Shown: positions 36,197 to 46,360, counted from the stretch's first letter. The stretch: 64,000 bases of DNA from an uncultured Oscillospiraceae bacterium (GCA_944385095.1 CALWVS010000002.1:1-64000); one strand, 5' to 3'. The notes: generated by a model not told the origin, from the letters alone. Made by a program: numbers and translations.

Positions 36197-37549
36197 ATGA
36201 TCAAGACCGTCCGGGACGCATGGAAGGTTCCTGAGCTGCGCAAAAAACTGCTGTTTGTGGTATTTGCCCTGCTGATCTTCCGCCTGGGCTCTGCCATCCC
36301 AGTACCATATATCAACTCCATGCAGCTGGAGACCTATCTCAATGCTCAGAGTGGCACCATTCTGGGTTTGATGAATGCAATGAGTGGTTCAGCCTTTTCT
36401 ATGGCCACCATTTTTGCACTGAGTATCCAGCCTTATATCAATAGCTCCATTATCATTCAGCTGTTGACCGTTGCAATTCCAGCCCTTGAGCGTCTTGCAA
36501 AAGAGGGCGGTGAGGAAGGACGCAAAAAGATTGCTTCCATTACTCGCTATACCACAGTGTTGATTGCCCTGATTCAGGGCTTTGGCTATTACAGCCTGAT
36601 TAACAGCTATGGTCTCATTGAGACTGATGGCATGAACGCTGTCTGGGTTGCGATTGTGATTGTAATGTCCTTTACTGCTGGTTCTGCTTTCCTCATGTGG
36701 TTGGGTGAGCAGATTACAGAGTTTGGTGTTGGCAATGGTATCTCTGTGATTCTGTTTGCTGGCATCGTCTCCCGTTTTCCACAAATGATTGGGGATTTGG
36801 TTTCTGGTGTGCACCACTATATGAATCCTCTGACCGATGAAATGCGTGAGCAGATGGGAGAAACTGCTGCTGCTGCCTATGACAATCTGGCTCTGGCACC
36901 TTGGATGGTGGCAGTGATTGTGGTGGGTATGCTGGCTCTGGTGGTGTTCATTGTATTTATCAGCAATGCAGAACGCCGCCTGCCTGTACAGTATGCAAAG
37001 CGTGTTGTAGGTCGCAAAATGTATGGTGGTCAGTCCACCCATATTCCCATTAAGGTCAATATGAGCGGCGTTATGCCCATCATTTTTGCACAGTCCATTG
37101 CTTCTTTGCCTGCAACCATTGGTGCCTTTGCTGGCTGGACTACCGATAACAGCATTGTGATGCAGCTGTTTGATACTACAAAGCCTTTCTATAGCATTAT
37201 TTATTTTCTGCTGATTGTGGGCTTTAGCTATTTCTATGCTACCATGCAGTTTAACCCTGTAGAAGTGGCAAACAACCTGAAGAAGAATGGCGGATTTATT
37301 CCTGGGTTCCGTCCAGGCAAGCCTACCGCTGATTTTATTTCTAAGGTTTTAAACAAGATTACGATGTTTGGTGCACTGTATCTCTCTGTGATTGCCATTG
37401 CACCAATCATCACCGGCAATCTCTTTGCTTACAGGTCTTTGGCCATCGGCGGCACCTCTGTCATTATTGTGGTTGGTGTTGCATTGGAGACTGTAAAGCA
37501 GTTGGAAGCTCAGATGCTGATGCGTCACTACAAAGGCTTCTTAGAGTAA
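36197..37549 (+). CDS. secY: Preprotein translocase subunit SecY
   Basis: SecY is the protein-conducting channel of the Sec system. The 450-residue protein has ten predicted transmembrane helices. The family blocks are FRLGSAIPVPYINS (TM1/plug region), SIQPYINSSIIIQLLT (TM2) and GVMPIIFAQSI (TM7), with a cytosolic loop around NAERRLPVQYAKR. ATG 36197 lies one base after the rplO stop, with GGAGGTGG in the end of rplO. Confidence 0.97.
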   Translation: MIKTVRDAWKVPELRKKLLFVVFALLIFRLGSAIPVPYINSMQLETYLNAQSGTILGLMNAMSGSAFSMATIFALSIQPYINSSIIIQLLTVAIPALERLAKEGGEEGRKKIASITRYTTVLIALIQGFGYYSLINSYGLIETDGMNAVWVAIVIVMSFTAGSAFLMWLGEQITEFGVGNGISVILFAGIVSRFPQMIGDLVSGVHHYMNPLTDEMREQMGETAAAAYDNLALAPWMVAVIVVGMLALVVFIVFISNAERRLPVQYAKRVVGRKMYGGQSTHIPIKVNMSGVMPIIFAQSIASLPATIGAFAGWTTDNSIVMQLFDTTKPFYSIIYFLLIVGFSYFYATMQFNPVEVANNLKKNGGFIPGFRPGKPTADFISKVLNKITMFGALYLSVIAIAPIITGNLFAYRSLAIGGTSVIIVVGVALETVKQLEAQMLMRHYKGFLE

Positions 37550-37569
37550 TAGTAGGAGATGACTAGGGT

Positions 37570-38202
37570 ATGAAAATGATTCTGCTGGGTGCTCCAGGAG
37601 CAGGAAAAGGCACTCAGGCGGAGATTCTGAGTGTAAAACTTGGAATCCCTACCATATCCACCGGTAATATTTTGCGTGCAGCCATTCAGGATCAGACACC
37701 GGTTGGTCTGGAAGCAAAATCCTATATGGATGAGGGCAAGCTGGTACCAGACCGTGTGATTATTGAAATTGTCGCACAGAGACTTCAGCAGCCTGACTGT
37801 GCCAAAGGCTTTATTCTGGACGGTATGCCACGCACCATTGGTCAAGCTGAGGCATTGGACCATGCCGGCGTGAAATTCGATCGTGTGCTGTCTATCGAAA
37901 TTTCTGATGAAGAAATTGAAGCACGTATGTCCGGTCGTCGTGTATGTAGTAAGTGTGGTGCATCCTATCACGTTTCTGCCCGTCCTACTAAGGTAGAGGG
38001 TGTGTGTGATAGCTGTGGAGGCACAGTTGTGCAACGTGAGGACGATAAGCCTGAGACAGTGCGCAACCGCCTTACTGTATATCATGAGCAGACAGAACCC
38101 TTGAAGGAGTTTTATCAGAACAAGGGTGTATTGACCACTGTAGACAACCAACCAACCATTGAGGCTACCACAAAGGTCATTATGGAGGCGTTGGGAATTT
38201 AA
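37570..38202 (+). CDS. adk: Adenylate kinase
   Basis: The enzyme converts ATP + AMP to 2 ADP. The P-loop is GAPGAGKGTQ (residues 7-16), FILDGMPRT lies near 80 and the LID region has four Cys (CSKC near 129, CDSC near 149) forming the zinc finger of Gram-positive Adk. The 210 residues are of normal length. Its position in secY-adk-map is conserved in Firmicutes. Confidence 0.97.
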   Translation: MKMILLGAPGAGKGTQAEILSVKLGIPTISTGNILRAAIQDQTPVGLEAKSYMDEGKLVPDRVIIEIVAQRLQQPDCAKGFILDGMPRTIGQAEALDHAGVKFDRVLSIEISDEEIEARMSGRRVCSKCGASYHVSARPTKVEGVCDSCGGTVVQREDDKPETVRNRLTVYHEQTEPLKEFYQNKGVLTTVDNQPTIEATTKVIMEALGI

Positions 38203-38213
38203 TGGAGATTGAG

Positions 38214-38978
38214 ATGATTTCCATTCGGTCAGAGCGTGAGATTCAGGCAATGCGCAAGGCTGGGCGCATTACAGCCCAAGCCCGTGCATTGGCTGGTTCT
38301 ATGGTTGCCCCTGGGGTAACAACGCATGAGATCGATACAGCGGTGCGCCGGTTTATTGAAAGCCACGGTGCAAAACCATCCTTTCTAGGCTATGCTGGTT
38401 ATCCTGGCTCAGCCTGTATCTCGGTCAATGATGAAGTGATCCATGGGATTCCTGGTGGACGAAAGCTGCAAGAAGGGGACATTGTCAGTATTGATGTGGG
38501 AGCCTATATTGGTGGGTTTCACGGCGATTGTGCTGCTACCTATGCCTGTGGTGAAATTTCCCCTCAGGCACAGAAACTGATTGATGTAACCCAGGAGAGC
38601 TTTTGGAGAGGAATCCAAATGGCTCGAAAAGGTTGTCGTATTTCCGACATTGGACATGAGATTCAAAAGTATGTGGAAGAAAACGGCTTTTCTGTGGTTC
38701 GAGATTATGTGGGACATGGTGTGGGAGCAAAGCTCCATGAACCACCAGAAATCCGCAATTATGGACCAGCGGGGCATGGACCCAGACTGGTTCCAGGCAT
38801 GACATTGGCAGTGGAGCCGATGGTCAATGCGGGAGGCTGGCAGGTCCGAGTGTTATCTGACGGTTGGACGGTGAAAACACTGGACGGCAGTCTGGCTGCC
38901 CACTATGAGAATACAATTCTCATTACCGAAGGGGACCCTGAGATTCTCACAGTGACTGAGGATGGAGCCTATGTGTAA
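38214..38978 (+). CDS. map: Methionine aminopeptidase type I
   Basis: This metalloenzyme removes the initiator Met. Metal ligands are in SIDVGAYIGGFHGDC (two Asp), GHGVGAKLHEPPEI (His), TLAVEPMV (Glu) and the C-terminal YENTILIT (Glu). ATG 38214 is preferred because GGAG lies six bases upstream; an earlier ATG overlaps the adk stop as TAATG. About 254 residues. Confidence 0.96.
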   Translation: MISIRSEREIQAMRKAGRITAQARALAGSMVAPGVTTHEIDTAVRRFIESHGAKPSFLGYAGYPGSACISVNDEVIHGIPGGRKLQEGDIVSIDVGAYIGGFHGDCAATYACGEISPQAQKLIDVTQESFWRGIQMARKGCRISDIGHEIQKYVEENGFSVVRDYVGHGVGAKLHEPPEIRNYGPAGHGPRLVPGMTLAVEPMVNAGGWQVRVLSDGWTVKTLDGSLAAHYENTILITEGDPEILTVTEDGAYV

Positions 38979-39241
38979 ACACAGAGGCTGGATTGTTCAA
39001 GCATTGGCTGGACGAGAAAAAAATCAATTTTTCTGTGTAGTAGATGAGGAAGCTGAGACAGGATATCTGCTTTTGGCTGATGGTAAGTGTCGAAAAATTG
39101 CTTGCCCTAAACGGAAGAAGAAAAAACATGTGATACTGGTTAACAGTAATTGCATTGTATCAGAGAAACTCCAGCAGGGACAATTGGTCTCCGATCGAGA
39201 ACTGAGAAGGACATTGGCCGCATTCAAGGAGGGAATCACAC

Positions 39242-39255
<14 letters not shown>
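38971..39255 (+). CDS. KOW-domain RNA-binding protein (L14e/L6e/L27e-like)
   Basis: The 94-residue basic protein has an N-terminal KOW-like beta-barrel ([20 protein letters not shown]) and a Lys-rich middle ([13 protein letters not shown]). Small KOW proteins of this kind lie between map and infA in many Clostridia and are thought to bind ribosomal RNA; their role is unproven. ATG 38971 is chosen because GAGG lies nine bases upstream. The start overlaps the map end, and its own end overlaps the infA GTG, so the genes are tightly coupled. Confidence 0.85.
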
Positions 39256-39662
<407 letters not shown>

Positions 39663-39680
39663 TTGGAGGTGCTGTAACAA

Positions 39681-40049
39681 ATGGCTCGTATTGCCGGCAT
39701 TGATCTGCCAAAGGAGAAGAGAGTCGAAATCGGACTCACTTATATCTACGGCATTGGGCGCACCAGCGCCAACAAGATTCTGGCTGAGGCTGGAATTAAC
39801 CCCGACACCCGTGTAAAGGATCTCACCGAGGATGATGAGGCAAAGCTGCGTGAGGTCATCAGCCGCAGCTACACTGTTGAGGGTGATCTGCGTCGTAATG
39901 TAGCAATGGACATCAAGCGTTTGACTGAGATTGGCTGCTATCGTGGCATCCGTCACCGCAAGGGTCTGCCTGTGCGTGGTCAGCGCAGCAAGACCAACGC
40001 TCGTACCCGTAAGGGTCCCAAGCGTACCGTTGCAAATAAGAAGAAGTAA
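39681..40049 (+). CDS. rpsM: 30S ribosomal protein S13
   Basis: S13 lies in the 30S head and contacts P-site tRNA and the 50S subunit. The 122 residues start [20 protein letters not shown] and contain [19 protein letters not shown] with the basic tail. Confidence 0.98.
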   Translation: MARIAGIDLPKEKRVEIGLTYIYGIGRTSANKILAEAGINPDTRVKDLTEDDEAKLREVISRSYTVEGDLRRNVAMDIKRLTEIGCYRGIRHRKGLPVRGQRSKTNARTRKGPKRTVANKKK

Positions 40050-40062
40050 GGAGGGATAACAC

Positions 40063-40464
40063 ATGGCTGCAAATACCAAAGGTAAGAGAGTGGTGCGTAA
40101 GCGCCGCGAGCGTAAGAACGTGGAGAAGGGCCAGGTGCATATCCGCTCTTCCTTCAATAACACCATGGTAACCGTTACCGATTTGCAGGGCAATGCCCTG
40201 TCCTGGGCTTCCTCTGGTGGTCTGGGCTTCCGCGGTTCCCGTAAGAGCACTCCTTTTGCTGCCCAGACTGCTGCAGAGACTGCTGCTAAGGCTGCAATGG
40301 AGTATGGACTCAAGACTGTTGAAGTCTATGTAAAGGGTCCTGGTGCTGGTCGTGAGGCTGCCATTCGTGCACTTCAGGCTGTGGGTCTGGAAGTTACTCT
40401 GATTAAGGATGTAACTCCTGTTCCTCACAATGGCTGCCGTCCACCCAAGCGCCGCCGCGTGTAA
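40063..40464 (+). CDS. rpsK: 30S ribosomal protein S11
   Basis: S11 forms part of the mRNA exit/platform region. The 133 residues contain [23 protein letters not shown]-like [10 protein letters not shown] and end [18 protein letters not shown], the C-terminal signature. Confidence 0.98.
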   Translation: MAANTKGKRVVRKRRERKNVEKGQVHIRSSFNNTMVTVTDLQGNALSWASSGGLGFRGSRKSTPFAAQTAAETAAKAAMEYGLKTVEVYVKGPGAGREAAIRALQAVGLEVTLIKDVTPVPHNGCRPPKRRRV

Positions 40465-40488
40465 TTCGGAAGAAGGAGGTTTTGACAC

Positions 40489-41091
40489 ATGGCTAGAAAT
40501 ATGCAGCCCATTGCAAAGCGTTGTAAGGCTCTGAACCTGTCTCCTGCCGCTATGGGCTATGCCAAGAAGACAACCAACCGCAATCCCAAAGGTCAGATGC
40601 GTAAAAAGCAGTCTGAGTATGCTATGCAGCTGACTGAGAAGCAGAAGGTCAAATTTGTGTATGGAATCATGGAGAAGCAGTTCCGTATGTACTACGAGAA
40701 GGCTTCCCGTATGCAGGGTAAGACTGGTGAGAACCTGCTCACCCTGATTGAGCGCCGTTTGGATAACGTAGTGTATCGCATGGGCTTTGCTATGACCCGC
40801 CGTGAGGCTCGTCAGCTGGTGACTCATGGGCACTTCACTGTCAATGGTCAGCGCGTTGACATTCCCTCCTTCCTGGTGAAGGTAGGCGATGTGATTGAAG
40901 TTCGTGAGAAGAGCCGTTCTTCTGTGAAGTTTAAGCGTCTGCTGGGCGAGGATGCAGTGGTTGTAAACGTTCCCAAGTGGCTGGAGCATGCTAAGAATAC
41001 CCTGGAGGGTAAGGTTGTAGCTCTGCCTGTTCGTGATGACATTGACTTCCCTGTGGAAGAGCACCTCATCGTCGAGCTGTACTCCAAGTAA
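40489..41091 (+). CDS. rpsD: 30S ribosomal protein S4
   Basis: S4 is a primary 16S rRNA binder and helicase element at the mRNA entry. The S4 domain lies near residues 91-155 ([20 protein letters not shown]). The N-terminus lacks the zinc-binding Cys set. It is 200 residues. In Gammaproteobacteria S4 feedback-controls the alpha operon. Confidence 0.98.
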   Translation: MARNMQPIAKRCKALNLSPAAMGYAKKTTNRNPKGQMRKKQSEYAMQLTEKQKVKFVYGIMEKQFRMYYEKASRMQGKTGENLLTLIERRLDNVVYRMGFAMTRREARQLVTHGHFTVNGQRVDIPSFLVKVGDVIEVREKSRSSVKFKRLLGEDAVVVNVPKWLEHAKNTLEGKVVALPVRDDIDFPVEEHLIVELYSK

Positions 41092-41265
41092 GAAACAAGT
41101 CCTCAGGGTCTCCGGTATACCGGAGACCTGGAAGGGCTTTGTCCTTCTCTGTTGGAAGAAGGACAGGGATTCTGTTTGGAAAGAATTAGACAACCCTCAG
41201 ATATTGGTGAGCTGAATCAGACGGCTTGACATAAGACCGTCGAGAAAAGGAGGGTATCATAGCAT
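41092..41265 (+). promoter_or_regulatory. Structured spacer between rpsD and rpoA
   Basis: Three hairpins lie in 174 bp: the perfect palindrome GGTCTCCGGTA/TACCGGAGACC (41107-41128), TGTCCTTC/GAAGGACA (41140-41165) and GACGG/CCGTC near 41219. None has a U-tract. It could tune rpoA expression relative to ribosomal proteins by processing or protein binding (inference). Confidence 0.45.
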
Positions 41266-42216
41266 ATGGTAGAAATCAAAAAGCCCCGCATTGATTGTGT
41301 GGAAAATCCAAATGACGCATCCTATGGAAAGTATGTGGTAGAACCTCTGGAGAGAGGCTATGGAACCACTTTGGGCAACTCAATGCGTCGCATTTTGCTG
41401 TCCTCTTTGCCTGGTACTGCGGTTACTTCGATTAAAATTGCTGGAGTACAGCATGAATTTTCCACCATTCCAGGCGTGAAGGAAGATGTGACTGAAATTG
41501 TCCTCAATGTCAAGAGCATTATTGCAAAGCTCCACTGTGAGGAGACAAAGACAGTACACATTGAGGCAGCAGATGAGTGTGTTGTAACAGCAGGTGACAT
41601 TAAGTGTGATGCAGATGTTGAGATTCTCAATCCAGATCTGCATATTGCCACCTTGGGAGCTGGTGCAACATTGAGCATGGAGCTGACCATTTCCCACGGC
41701 CGAGGCTATGTTCCCGCTGATCGGAACAAGCCCGCCCAGACTATTATTGGTCTGATTCCTGTGGACTCTATTTATACTCCAGTGCGCAAAGTCAACTATA
41801 CAGTGGAAAACACCCGTGTGGGTGATGCCACTGACTATGACAAACTGACACTGGAAATTTGGACGGATGGTACTATTGACGCAAGAGATGCAGTATCTCT
41901 TGGTGCTCGTATTCTGTGTGATCACTTTACACTGTTCACTGACCTGTCCGAGACAATGGGCAGCCGTTCCACTGTTGTGGAGCAGGCAGAAACCCAGCGG
42001 GATAAGGTCATGGAGATGACCATTGACGATATGGACTTGTCTGTCCGTTCCTATAACTGCTTGAAGCGTGCCAACATTAACACTGTGGAGGATTTGATTT
42101 CCAAGACAGAGGAAGAAATGATGAAGGTACGCAATTTGGGACGTAAGTCTCTGGAAGAAGTCATCAATAAGCTGTCCACCATGGGTCTGTCCCTGGCCAG
42201 CGATGACAATGTGTAA
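41266..42216 (+). CDS. rpoA: DNA-directed RNA polymerase subunit alpha
   Basis: Alpha dimerises to nucleate RNA polymerase assembly, and its C-terminal domain binds UP elements and activators. The N-terminal domain has [20 protein letters not shown]-type sequence ([18 protein letters not shown] near residue 26). The C-terminal domain contains [16 protein letters not shown]-like [18 protein letters not shown] near 255. The 316-residue length is normal. Confidence 0.98.
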   Translation: MVEIKKPRIDCVENPNDASYGKYVVEPLERGYGTTLGNSMRRILLSSLPGTAVTSIKIAGVQHEFSTIPGVKEDVTEIVLNVKSIIAKLHCEETKTVHIEAADECVVTAGDIKCDADVEILNPDLHIATLGAGATLSMELTISHGRGYVPADRNKPAQTIIGLIPVDSIYTPVRKVNYTVENTRVGDATDYDKLTLEIWTDGTIDARDAVSLGARILCDHFTLFTDLSETMGSRSTVVEQAETQRDKVMEMTIDDMDLSVRSYNCLKRANINTVEDLISKTEEEMMKVRNLGRKSLEEVINKLSTMGLSLASDDNV

Positions 42217-42373
42217 TAAAGGTATAATTGCCTGATTGGACAGCATGAAAGGTATGTAACGTTCCGCTTTCTGCACAGGTTGTAACCTGTCTTATCAAGA
42301 GTGTCCAAGTCGAAAGACAAATTGAACGAATTTAACTGGATCTCGCCACGTCGAGGTCGAAGGAGTGTTTATT

Positions 42374-42718
42374 ATGTCTCTGAAGAATCGTAAGCTGGGA
42401 CGTACCAGCGATCAGCGTAAGGCTATGCTCCGTGCAATGGTAACCTACCTGCTGGAGAATGGTCAGATTAAGACCACTGTTACCCGTGCTAAGGAAGTAG
42501 CTCCCGTGGCTGAGAAGATGGTGACTCTGGCTAAGAAGAATACCCTGGCTTCTTACCGTCAGGCTTTGGGCTTCATCACCAAAGAGGATGTGGCTAAGAA
42601 GCTGTTTGACGAGATTGGACCTAAGTATGCTGAGCGTAACGGTGGTTATACCCGTATTGTTCGCATTGGTCCACGCCGTGGTGATGCTGCTGAGATGGCT
42701 ATTATCCAGCTGGTGTAA
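42374..42718 (+). CDS. rplQ: 50S ribosomal protein L17
   Basis: L17 is at the exit side of the 50S subunit. The 114 residues begin [20 protein letters not shown] and end with [18 protein letters not shown] 42374 is fixed by AAGGAG. It is the last gene of the alpha cluster; a hairpin follows. Confidence 0.98.
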   Translation: MSLKNRKLGRTSDQRKAMLRAMVTYLLENGQIKTTVTRAKEVAPVAEKMVTLAKKNTLASYRQALGFITKEDVAKKLFDEIGPKYAERNGGYTRIVRIGPRRGDAAEMAIIQLV

Positions 42719-42744
42719 TCCAATCCCTAGTTGTGTTATTTCAT

Positions 42745-42782
42745 GCCCTGTAGAGTGTATTATATGCTCTACGGGGCATTTT
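42745..42782 (+). terminator. Terminator at the end of the ribosomal protein cluster
   Basis: GCCCTGTAGAG/CTCTACGGGGC hairpin followed by ATTTTC. Moderately strong. Confidence 0.65.
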
Positions 42783-42796
42783 CTATGGAGGAATTT

Positions 42797-43312
42797 ATGA
42801 AACAGCATTTGTTTTTAACAGGGGAAAAGGGGATTGGAAAAAGCACATTGATCCAAACATGGCTTTCTCAATATCAGGGTCAAGTAGGTGGATTTCTCAC
42901 ATGTAAACAGATGGGCATACAGGAGGGAAAAGTATCTGTGCATCTCTTGACACTGGGGCAGGATATGGTTCCATCTATACACAATCTGTTGTTTTTATGT
43001 GGGGAGCAAAATCACCAGGAGACAATCAAGCGATTTCATACAGTGGGATGTCAGGCGTTGGAGTTTAAGACAAAGCCAGATTTAATTATTATGGATGAAT
43101 TGGGACCTCATGAGGAGAGTGCAGTTTATTTTACAAAAAAAGTCATGAGTATTTTAGATGGTTCAGTTCCTGTGCTTGGAGTAGTACAAAAGGCAGCCTC
43201 AAATTTTCTACTGCATGTGGCAACCCATCCAAAGGTAAAAATTCAGGAAGTTACAGTTGAAAATCGTAATCAACTGGCGCATCAAACCATAGACCATATA
43301 ATCAATCAATGA
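42797..43312 (+). CDS. THEP1-like P-loop nucleoside-triphosphatase
   Basis: The 171-residue P-loop protein resembles the NTPase_1/THEP1 family. Walker A is TGEKGIGKST at about residues 8-17. LIIMDELGPHE near 98 is the Walker B, followed by a helix and PVLGVVQK near 128. THEP1 enzymes hydrolyse nucleoside triphosphates slowly; their cellular role is unclear. ATG 42797 is chosen from GGAGG five bases upstream. It lies just after the rplQ hairpin, where many Clostridia have the ECF transporter ecfA1-ecfA2-ecfT genes. Confidence 0.8.
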   Translation: MKQHLFLTGEKGIGKSTLIQTWLSQYQGQVGGFLTCKQMGIQEGKVSVHLLTLGQDMVPSIHNLLFLCGEQNHQETIKRFHTVGCQALEFKTKPDLIIMDELGPHEESAVYFTKKVMSILDGSVPVLGVVQKAASNFLLHVATHPKVKIQEVTVENRNQLAHQTIDHIINQ

Positions 43313-43345
43313 TAAATATAATCTTTATAAAAAGTAAAACTTCAT

Positions 43346-43385
43346 GGAACATTAGTTTGACGAAATAGAAATTCTGTGGTATAAT
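43346..43385 (+). promoter_or_regulatory. lexA promoter with LexA box
   Basis: TTGACG (43357-43362), 17-bp spacer, consensus TATAAT (43380-43385). GAACATTAGTTT (43347-43358) matches the Gram-positive LexA box GAACnnnnGTTC in seven of eight bases and overlaps the -35, as expected for autorepression. Confidence 0.72.
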
Positions 43386-43455
43386 AGTCGCAGGTGAATC
43401 AAACCATAATTATGAAATCGGTCATAATATTATGTATACAGAAAGGAGCTTTTTT

Positions 43456-44073
43456 ATGGCACAGTTAACAGCGAAACAACAGCGCATTTATGAGTACATT
43501 CAAGCTTTTGCTGTTGAGCATGGATATCCACCCTCTGTGCGTGAAATTGGGGCAGCAGTGGGCTTAAAATCCCCATCCACGGTACATTTCCACCTAAAAG
43601 GCTTGGAGGAGGCAGGGGTTATTATTAAGGCAGAAGGTAAGACGAGAGCCATTACACTGCCAGGGGCCTCATTCCATTTGGCAACAGAGCAGACCACCAA
43701 TGCAAATCGTATTCCAGTGCTGGGCAATGTGGCAGCAGGTACACCTATCTTAGCAGAGGAGTGCATTGAAGAATACATTACCTTTGATACACAGGGGAGA
43801 GGAAATGAGTATTTTGCCCTGAAGGTAAGAGGAGAATCTATGCTCAATGCTGGGATTTTGCCTGGAGATTTGGTGGTGGTTCACCGCCAGCCAGAGGCAA
43901 ACAGCGGAGAAATTGTAGTGGCACTGTTTGAGAATGAAGCCACAGTAAAGACCCTGAGACGAAAAGAGGACCATATATGGCTGATGCCTGAAAACGACAG
44001 CTATGATCCCATTGATGGTACCTATGCAGAGATTATTGGTAAGGTGATTGCAGTGGTACGGCGTTACAAATAG
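43456..44073 (+). CDS. lexA: LexA repressor
   Basis: LexA is the SOS repressor, inactivated by RecA-stimulated self-cleavage. The N-terminal winged helix has VGLKSPSTVHFHLKGLEEAG (about residues 35-54). The cleavage bond Ala94-Gly95 lies in NVAAGTP. The catalytic pair is Ser128 (GESM) and Lys165 (ATVKTL). ATG 43456 follows AAAGGAG. It is 205 residues. A LexA box overlaps its promoter. No other SOS gene is adjacent. Confidence 0.97.
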   Translation: MAQLTAKQQRIYEYIQAFAVEHGYPPSVREIGAAVGLKSPSTVHFHLKGLEEAGVIIKAEGKTRAITLPGASFHLATEQTTNANRIPVLGNVAAGTPILAEECIEEYITFDTQGRGNEYFALKVRGESMLNAGILPGDLVVVHRQPEANSGEIVVALFENEATVKTLRRKEDHIWLMPENDSYDPIDGTYAEIIGKVIAVVRRYK

Positions 44074-44118
44074 AAATAACTGTAGCAAGCATATTTGTGC
44101 TTGCTACAGTTATTTCTA
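44071..44118. terminator. Bidirectional terminator between lexA and the unknown gene
   Basis: Perfect 21-bp stem TAGAAATAACTGTAGCAAGCA with its complement around a 6-nt loop; T-rich on both sides. Confidence 0.8.
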
Positions 44119-44121
44119 TTG

Positions 44122-44583
44122 TTATGGGTTAATTTTGGGCAGTTGTGTTTTTAACTCCTCCAGATGCTGCATCATACGATTTAAAGTGGCATCCATTTCA
44201 TCCAATGTGGGTTTATCCACATTGTAGTTGAGAAATAGTTGCTCCACTTCCTGTGCTAACTGTACACTTTTACGGGAAATTCCAACAAACTCATCAAAGT
44301 TGGAACTGCCTTCTGCCACTCGAAACTGTTTCAAATCCTCTTTGATAAATTGTGTAATTTCTTTTGTGTTTGCATATTTGCCCTGCACCATGGCATAGGG
44401 ACGCATGCGTTGGAGAAAGTATTTGTCATGCTTGGTAATATTAAAGACATAGGAAATCAGGAGACCATGTTCCAACTGAAAATCTACAATATACATATTG
44501 CTTCTCAATTTGGTAATTTGTGTGGCACCCATTTGTCCCAGTTTTAGATCTACAATGTCACCGCTGACCGTATTTTTGTTCAT
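44122..44583 (-). CDS. Uncharacterised cytosolic protein
   Basis: I do not recognise this 153-residue protein. The N-terminal half is beta-rich (VDLKLGQMGATQITKLRSNM, YIVDFQLEHGLLISYVFNI) and the C-terminal half is helical with a coiled-coil-like end (LDEMDATLNRMMQHLEELKTQ). There is no signal peptide or membrane segment. GGAGG lies before the ATG. It follows the ArsB/NhaD-like carrier gene by 55 bp on the same strand, so they may be co-transcribed. Confidence 0.75.
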   Translation of the reverse strand: MNKNTVSGDIVDLKLGQMGATQITKLRSNMYIVDFQLEHGLLISYVFNITKHDKYFLQRMRPYAMVQGKYANTKEITQFIKEDLKQFRVAEGSSNFDEFVGISRKSVQLAQEVEQLFLNYNVDKPTLDEMDATLNRMMQHLEELKTQLPKINP

Positions 44584-44638
44584 GATGAACCTCCATAATT
44601 GATACCATGCTGTATTGTGTTACAGATGGTAGATTGCT

Positions 44639-45907
44639 CTATGCAAATCGGATAAGCAAATAGACTGTACTGATCACAATGGTTAAAATCATAATAGGGA
44701 ATCCTGTTTTCAAGTAGTTCATAAAGGTGATAGGATAGCCGTTTTTGGCACTGACCCCAGCCAAAACCACATTGGCACTGGCACCAATCAAGCTGCCGTT
44801 TCCGCCTAAGCAGGCACCCAGGGATAGTGCCCACCAAAGGGGGGTTACATCCATGCCACCATGTTCCATTGTAAGCAGCATGGGGATCAGGGTAGCAACA
44901 AAAGGAATGTTATCCAAGAAAGCGGAAATGATAGCGGAAGCCCAGAGGATTAAAATAATGGCAAATACTTGATTGTTCCCCACAAAAGTGAGCATCCAGT
45001 TTGCAAGGGCGGCAATGACACCAGTTTCATTCATACCGCCAACCACAACAAACAGCCCTACAAAAAACAGAATGGTGGACCATTCTACTCCCAAAATGAT
45101 TTCTTCTGCATCCTGACCACCAATCAACAGCATAATGGCGGCAGCAGACAAGGCTACAGTTGCAGACTCAATACCGAGCTGTGAATGAAAGATAAAGCCT
45201 AAAACCACCAGTACAATCATTATAACACTTTTAATCAAAAGTGGCTTACTTTTTATTGCTAAATTTTCATCCAACCCCACTACTTTTTTCATGTTTTCAG
45301 GGGCAACAGACAATGAGCCACGATAAAGCAAATAAAAAAGAATGGCTAATAATAGCAGAATAATAACCACAACGGGTGTAGTATTTTGAATGAAATCTAA
45401 AAAACTAAGCCCTGCTGAGCTGCCAATCATAATATTGGGAGGGTCACCAATCAGGGTTGCAGTACCACCAATGTTAGAAGCCATAATCTGTGTCAAAAGA
45501 TAGGGCACAGGATTGACCTCTAAAATCTGCGTAATGGCAATGGTCATAGGACCAATCAGCAACACAGTGGTTACGTTGTCCAGAAAGGCAGACAGAACAG
45601 CAGTGATAATCATAAAAACAGTTAAAATAGCCATAGGCTGTCCCTGTGTCAGTTTTGCAGATTTGACCGCGATATACTCAAACAAACCTGAATTTTTCAC
45701 AACAGACACAAAGAGCATCATACCAACCAAAACACCGATGGTATTCATATCCACATAGGTTACAGCACTTTCAATGGTAAGTACATGGGTTAATAACAAC
45801 AAAATTGCACCAGCCATTGCAGCCACACTGCGGTGTACCCGTTCTGAAATGATGGCAATCATCACCAGAAGAAACACAACAACAGATATGATTTGCTCCA
45901 TACTCAT
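44639..45907 (-). CDS. ArsB/NhaD-superfamily (SLC13-like) ion transporter
   Basis: The 422-residue membrane protein has about eleven helices. The repeated signature FLDNVTTVLLIGPMT (near residue 112) and ASNIGGTATLIGDPPNIMIG (near 144), with counterparts FLDNIPFVATLIPML and GACLGGNGSLIGASANVVLAG in the second half, places it in the ion-transporter superfamily containing ArsB, NhaD and the P protein. Substrate (arsenite, sodium, dicarboxylate or other) cannot be assigned; no arsR or arsC is adjacent. Confidence 0.85.
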   Translation of the reverse strand: MSMEQIISVVVFLLVMIAIISERVHRSVAAMAGAILLLLTHVLTIESAVTYVDMNTIGVLVGMMLFVSVVKNSGLFEYIAVKSAKLTQGQPMAILTVFMIITAVLSAFLDNVTTVLLIGPMTIAITQILEVNPVPYLLTQIMASNIGGTATLIGDPPNIMIGSSAGLSFLDFIQNTTPVVVIILLLLAILFYLLYRGSLSVAPENMKKVVGLDENLAIKSKPLLIKSVIMIVLVVLGFIFHSQLGIESATVALSAAAIMLLIGGQDAEEIILGVEWSTILFFVGLFVVVGGMNETGVIAALANWMLTFVGNNQVFAIILILWASAIISAFLDNIPFVATLIPMLLTMEHGGMDVTPLWWALSLGACLGGNGSLIGASANVVLAGVSAKNGYPITFMNYLKTGFPIMILTIVISTVYLLIRFA

Positions 45908-46126
45908 ATTGAATCACTTCCTTCACAAGCGGACATTTTACTCCCATTTGTGGAGGATGTAAAGGGTAAAGTTGCAAGATTTACGTCATTTTAACACACA
46001 ATTTTTTGGACAGGGTTGTTATAAAATTAAGAAATCAAAACAAATAAAAGAGAAAAAAGTGAAAAACAGAAAGAAACAAAAGAAAGCTGTCATGTAAACA
46101 TAAAAAAGAAGCTGACCAAGTGAACA

Positions 46127-46360
46127 TTAGAGCATATACTCTGGATTTCTCCGATACCGTTTGTCATAGTAATGTTCTGTTAGACTTGCCAGAGCTTTGG
46201 CTTCATAGTACATTTGAGAGAGGAGTTGTATACGTTCACAGAGATGTTGACGACGAGTGGGATTGGATTCTGTTTGATAGTGTAATTGTAATTCATCTAT
46301 GCGATGCTTTAGGGTTTGTGCATGTTGTTGATATTCCTTTGAAAGTTCCTGTAATGTCAT
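46127..46360 (-). CDS. Small helical protein of unknown function
   Basis: The 77-residue protein is predicted to be all helical and coiled-coil-like (TLQELSKEYQQHAQTLKHRI) with a basic, Tyr-rich C-terminus (HYYDKRYRRNPEYML). ATG 46360 is fixed by AAAGGAG upstream and overlaps the stop of the zinc-ribbon gene (ATGA), so the two are translationally coupled. Family not recognised. Confidence 0.7.
   Translation of the reverse strand: MTLQELSKEYQQHAQTLKHRIDELQLHYQTESNPTRRQHLCERIQLLSQMYYEAKALASLTEHYYDKRYRRNPEYML

Noticed and set aside
44071-44118. Long perfect inverted repeat considered as a mobile-element end
   Set aside because: It lies exactly between two convergent genes, has U-tracts on both strands and no transposase nearby; it is a terminator. 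The repeat at 62181-62226 is the same case.
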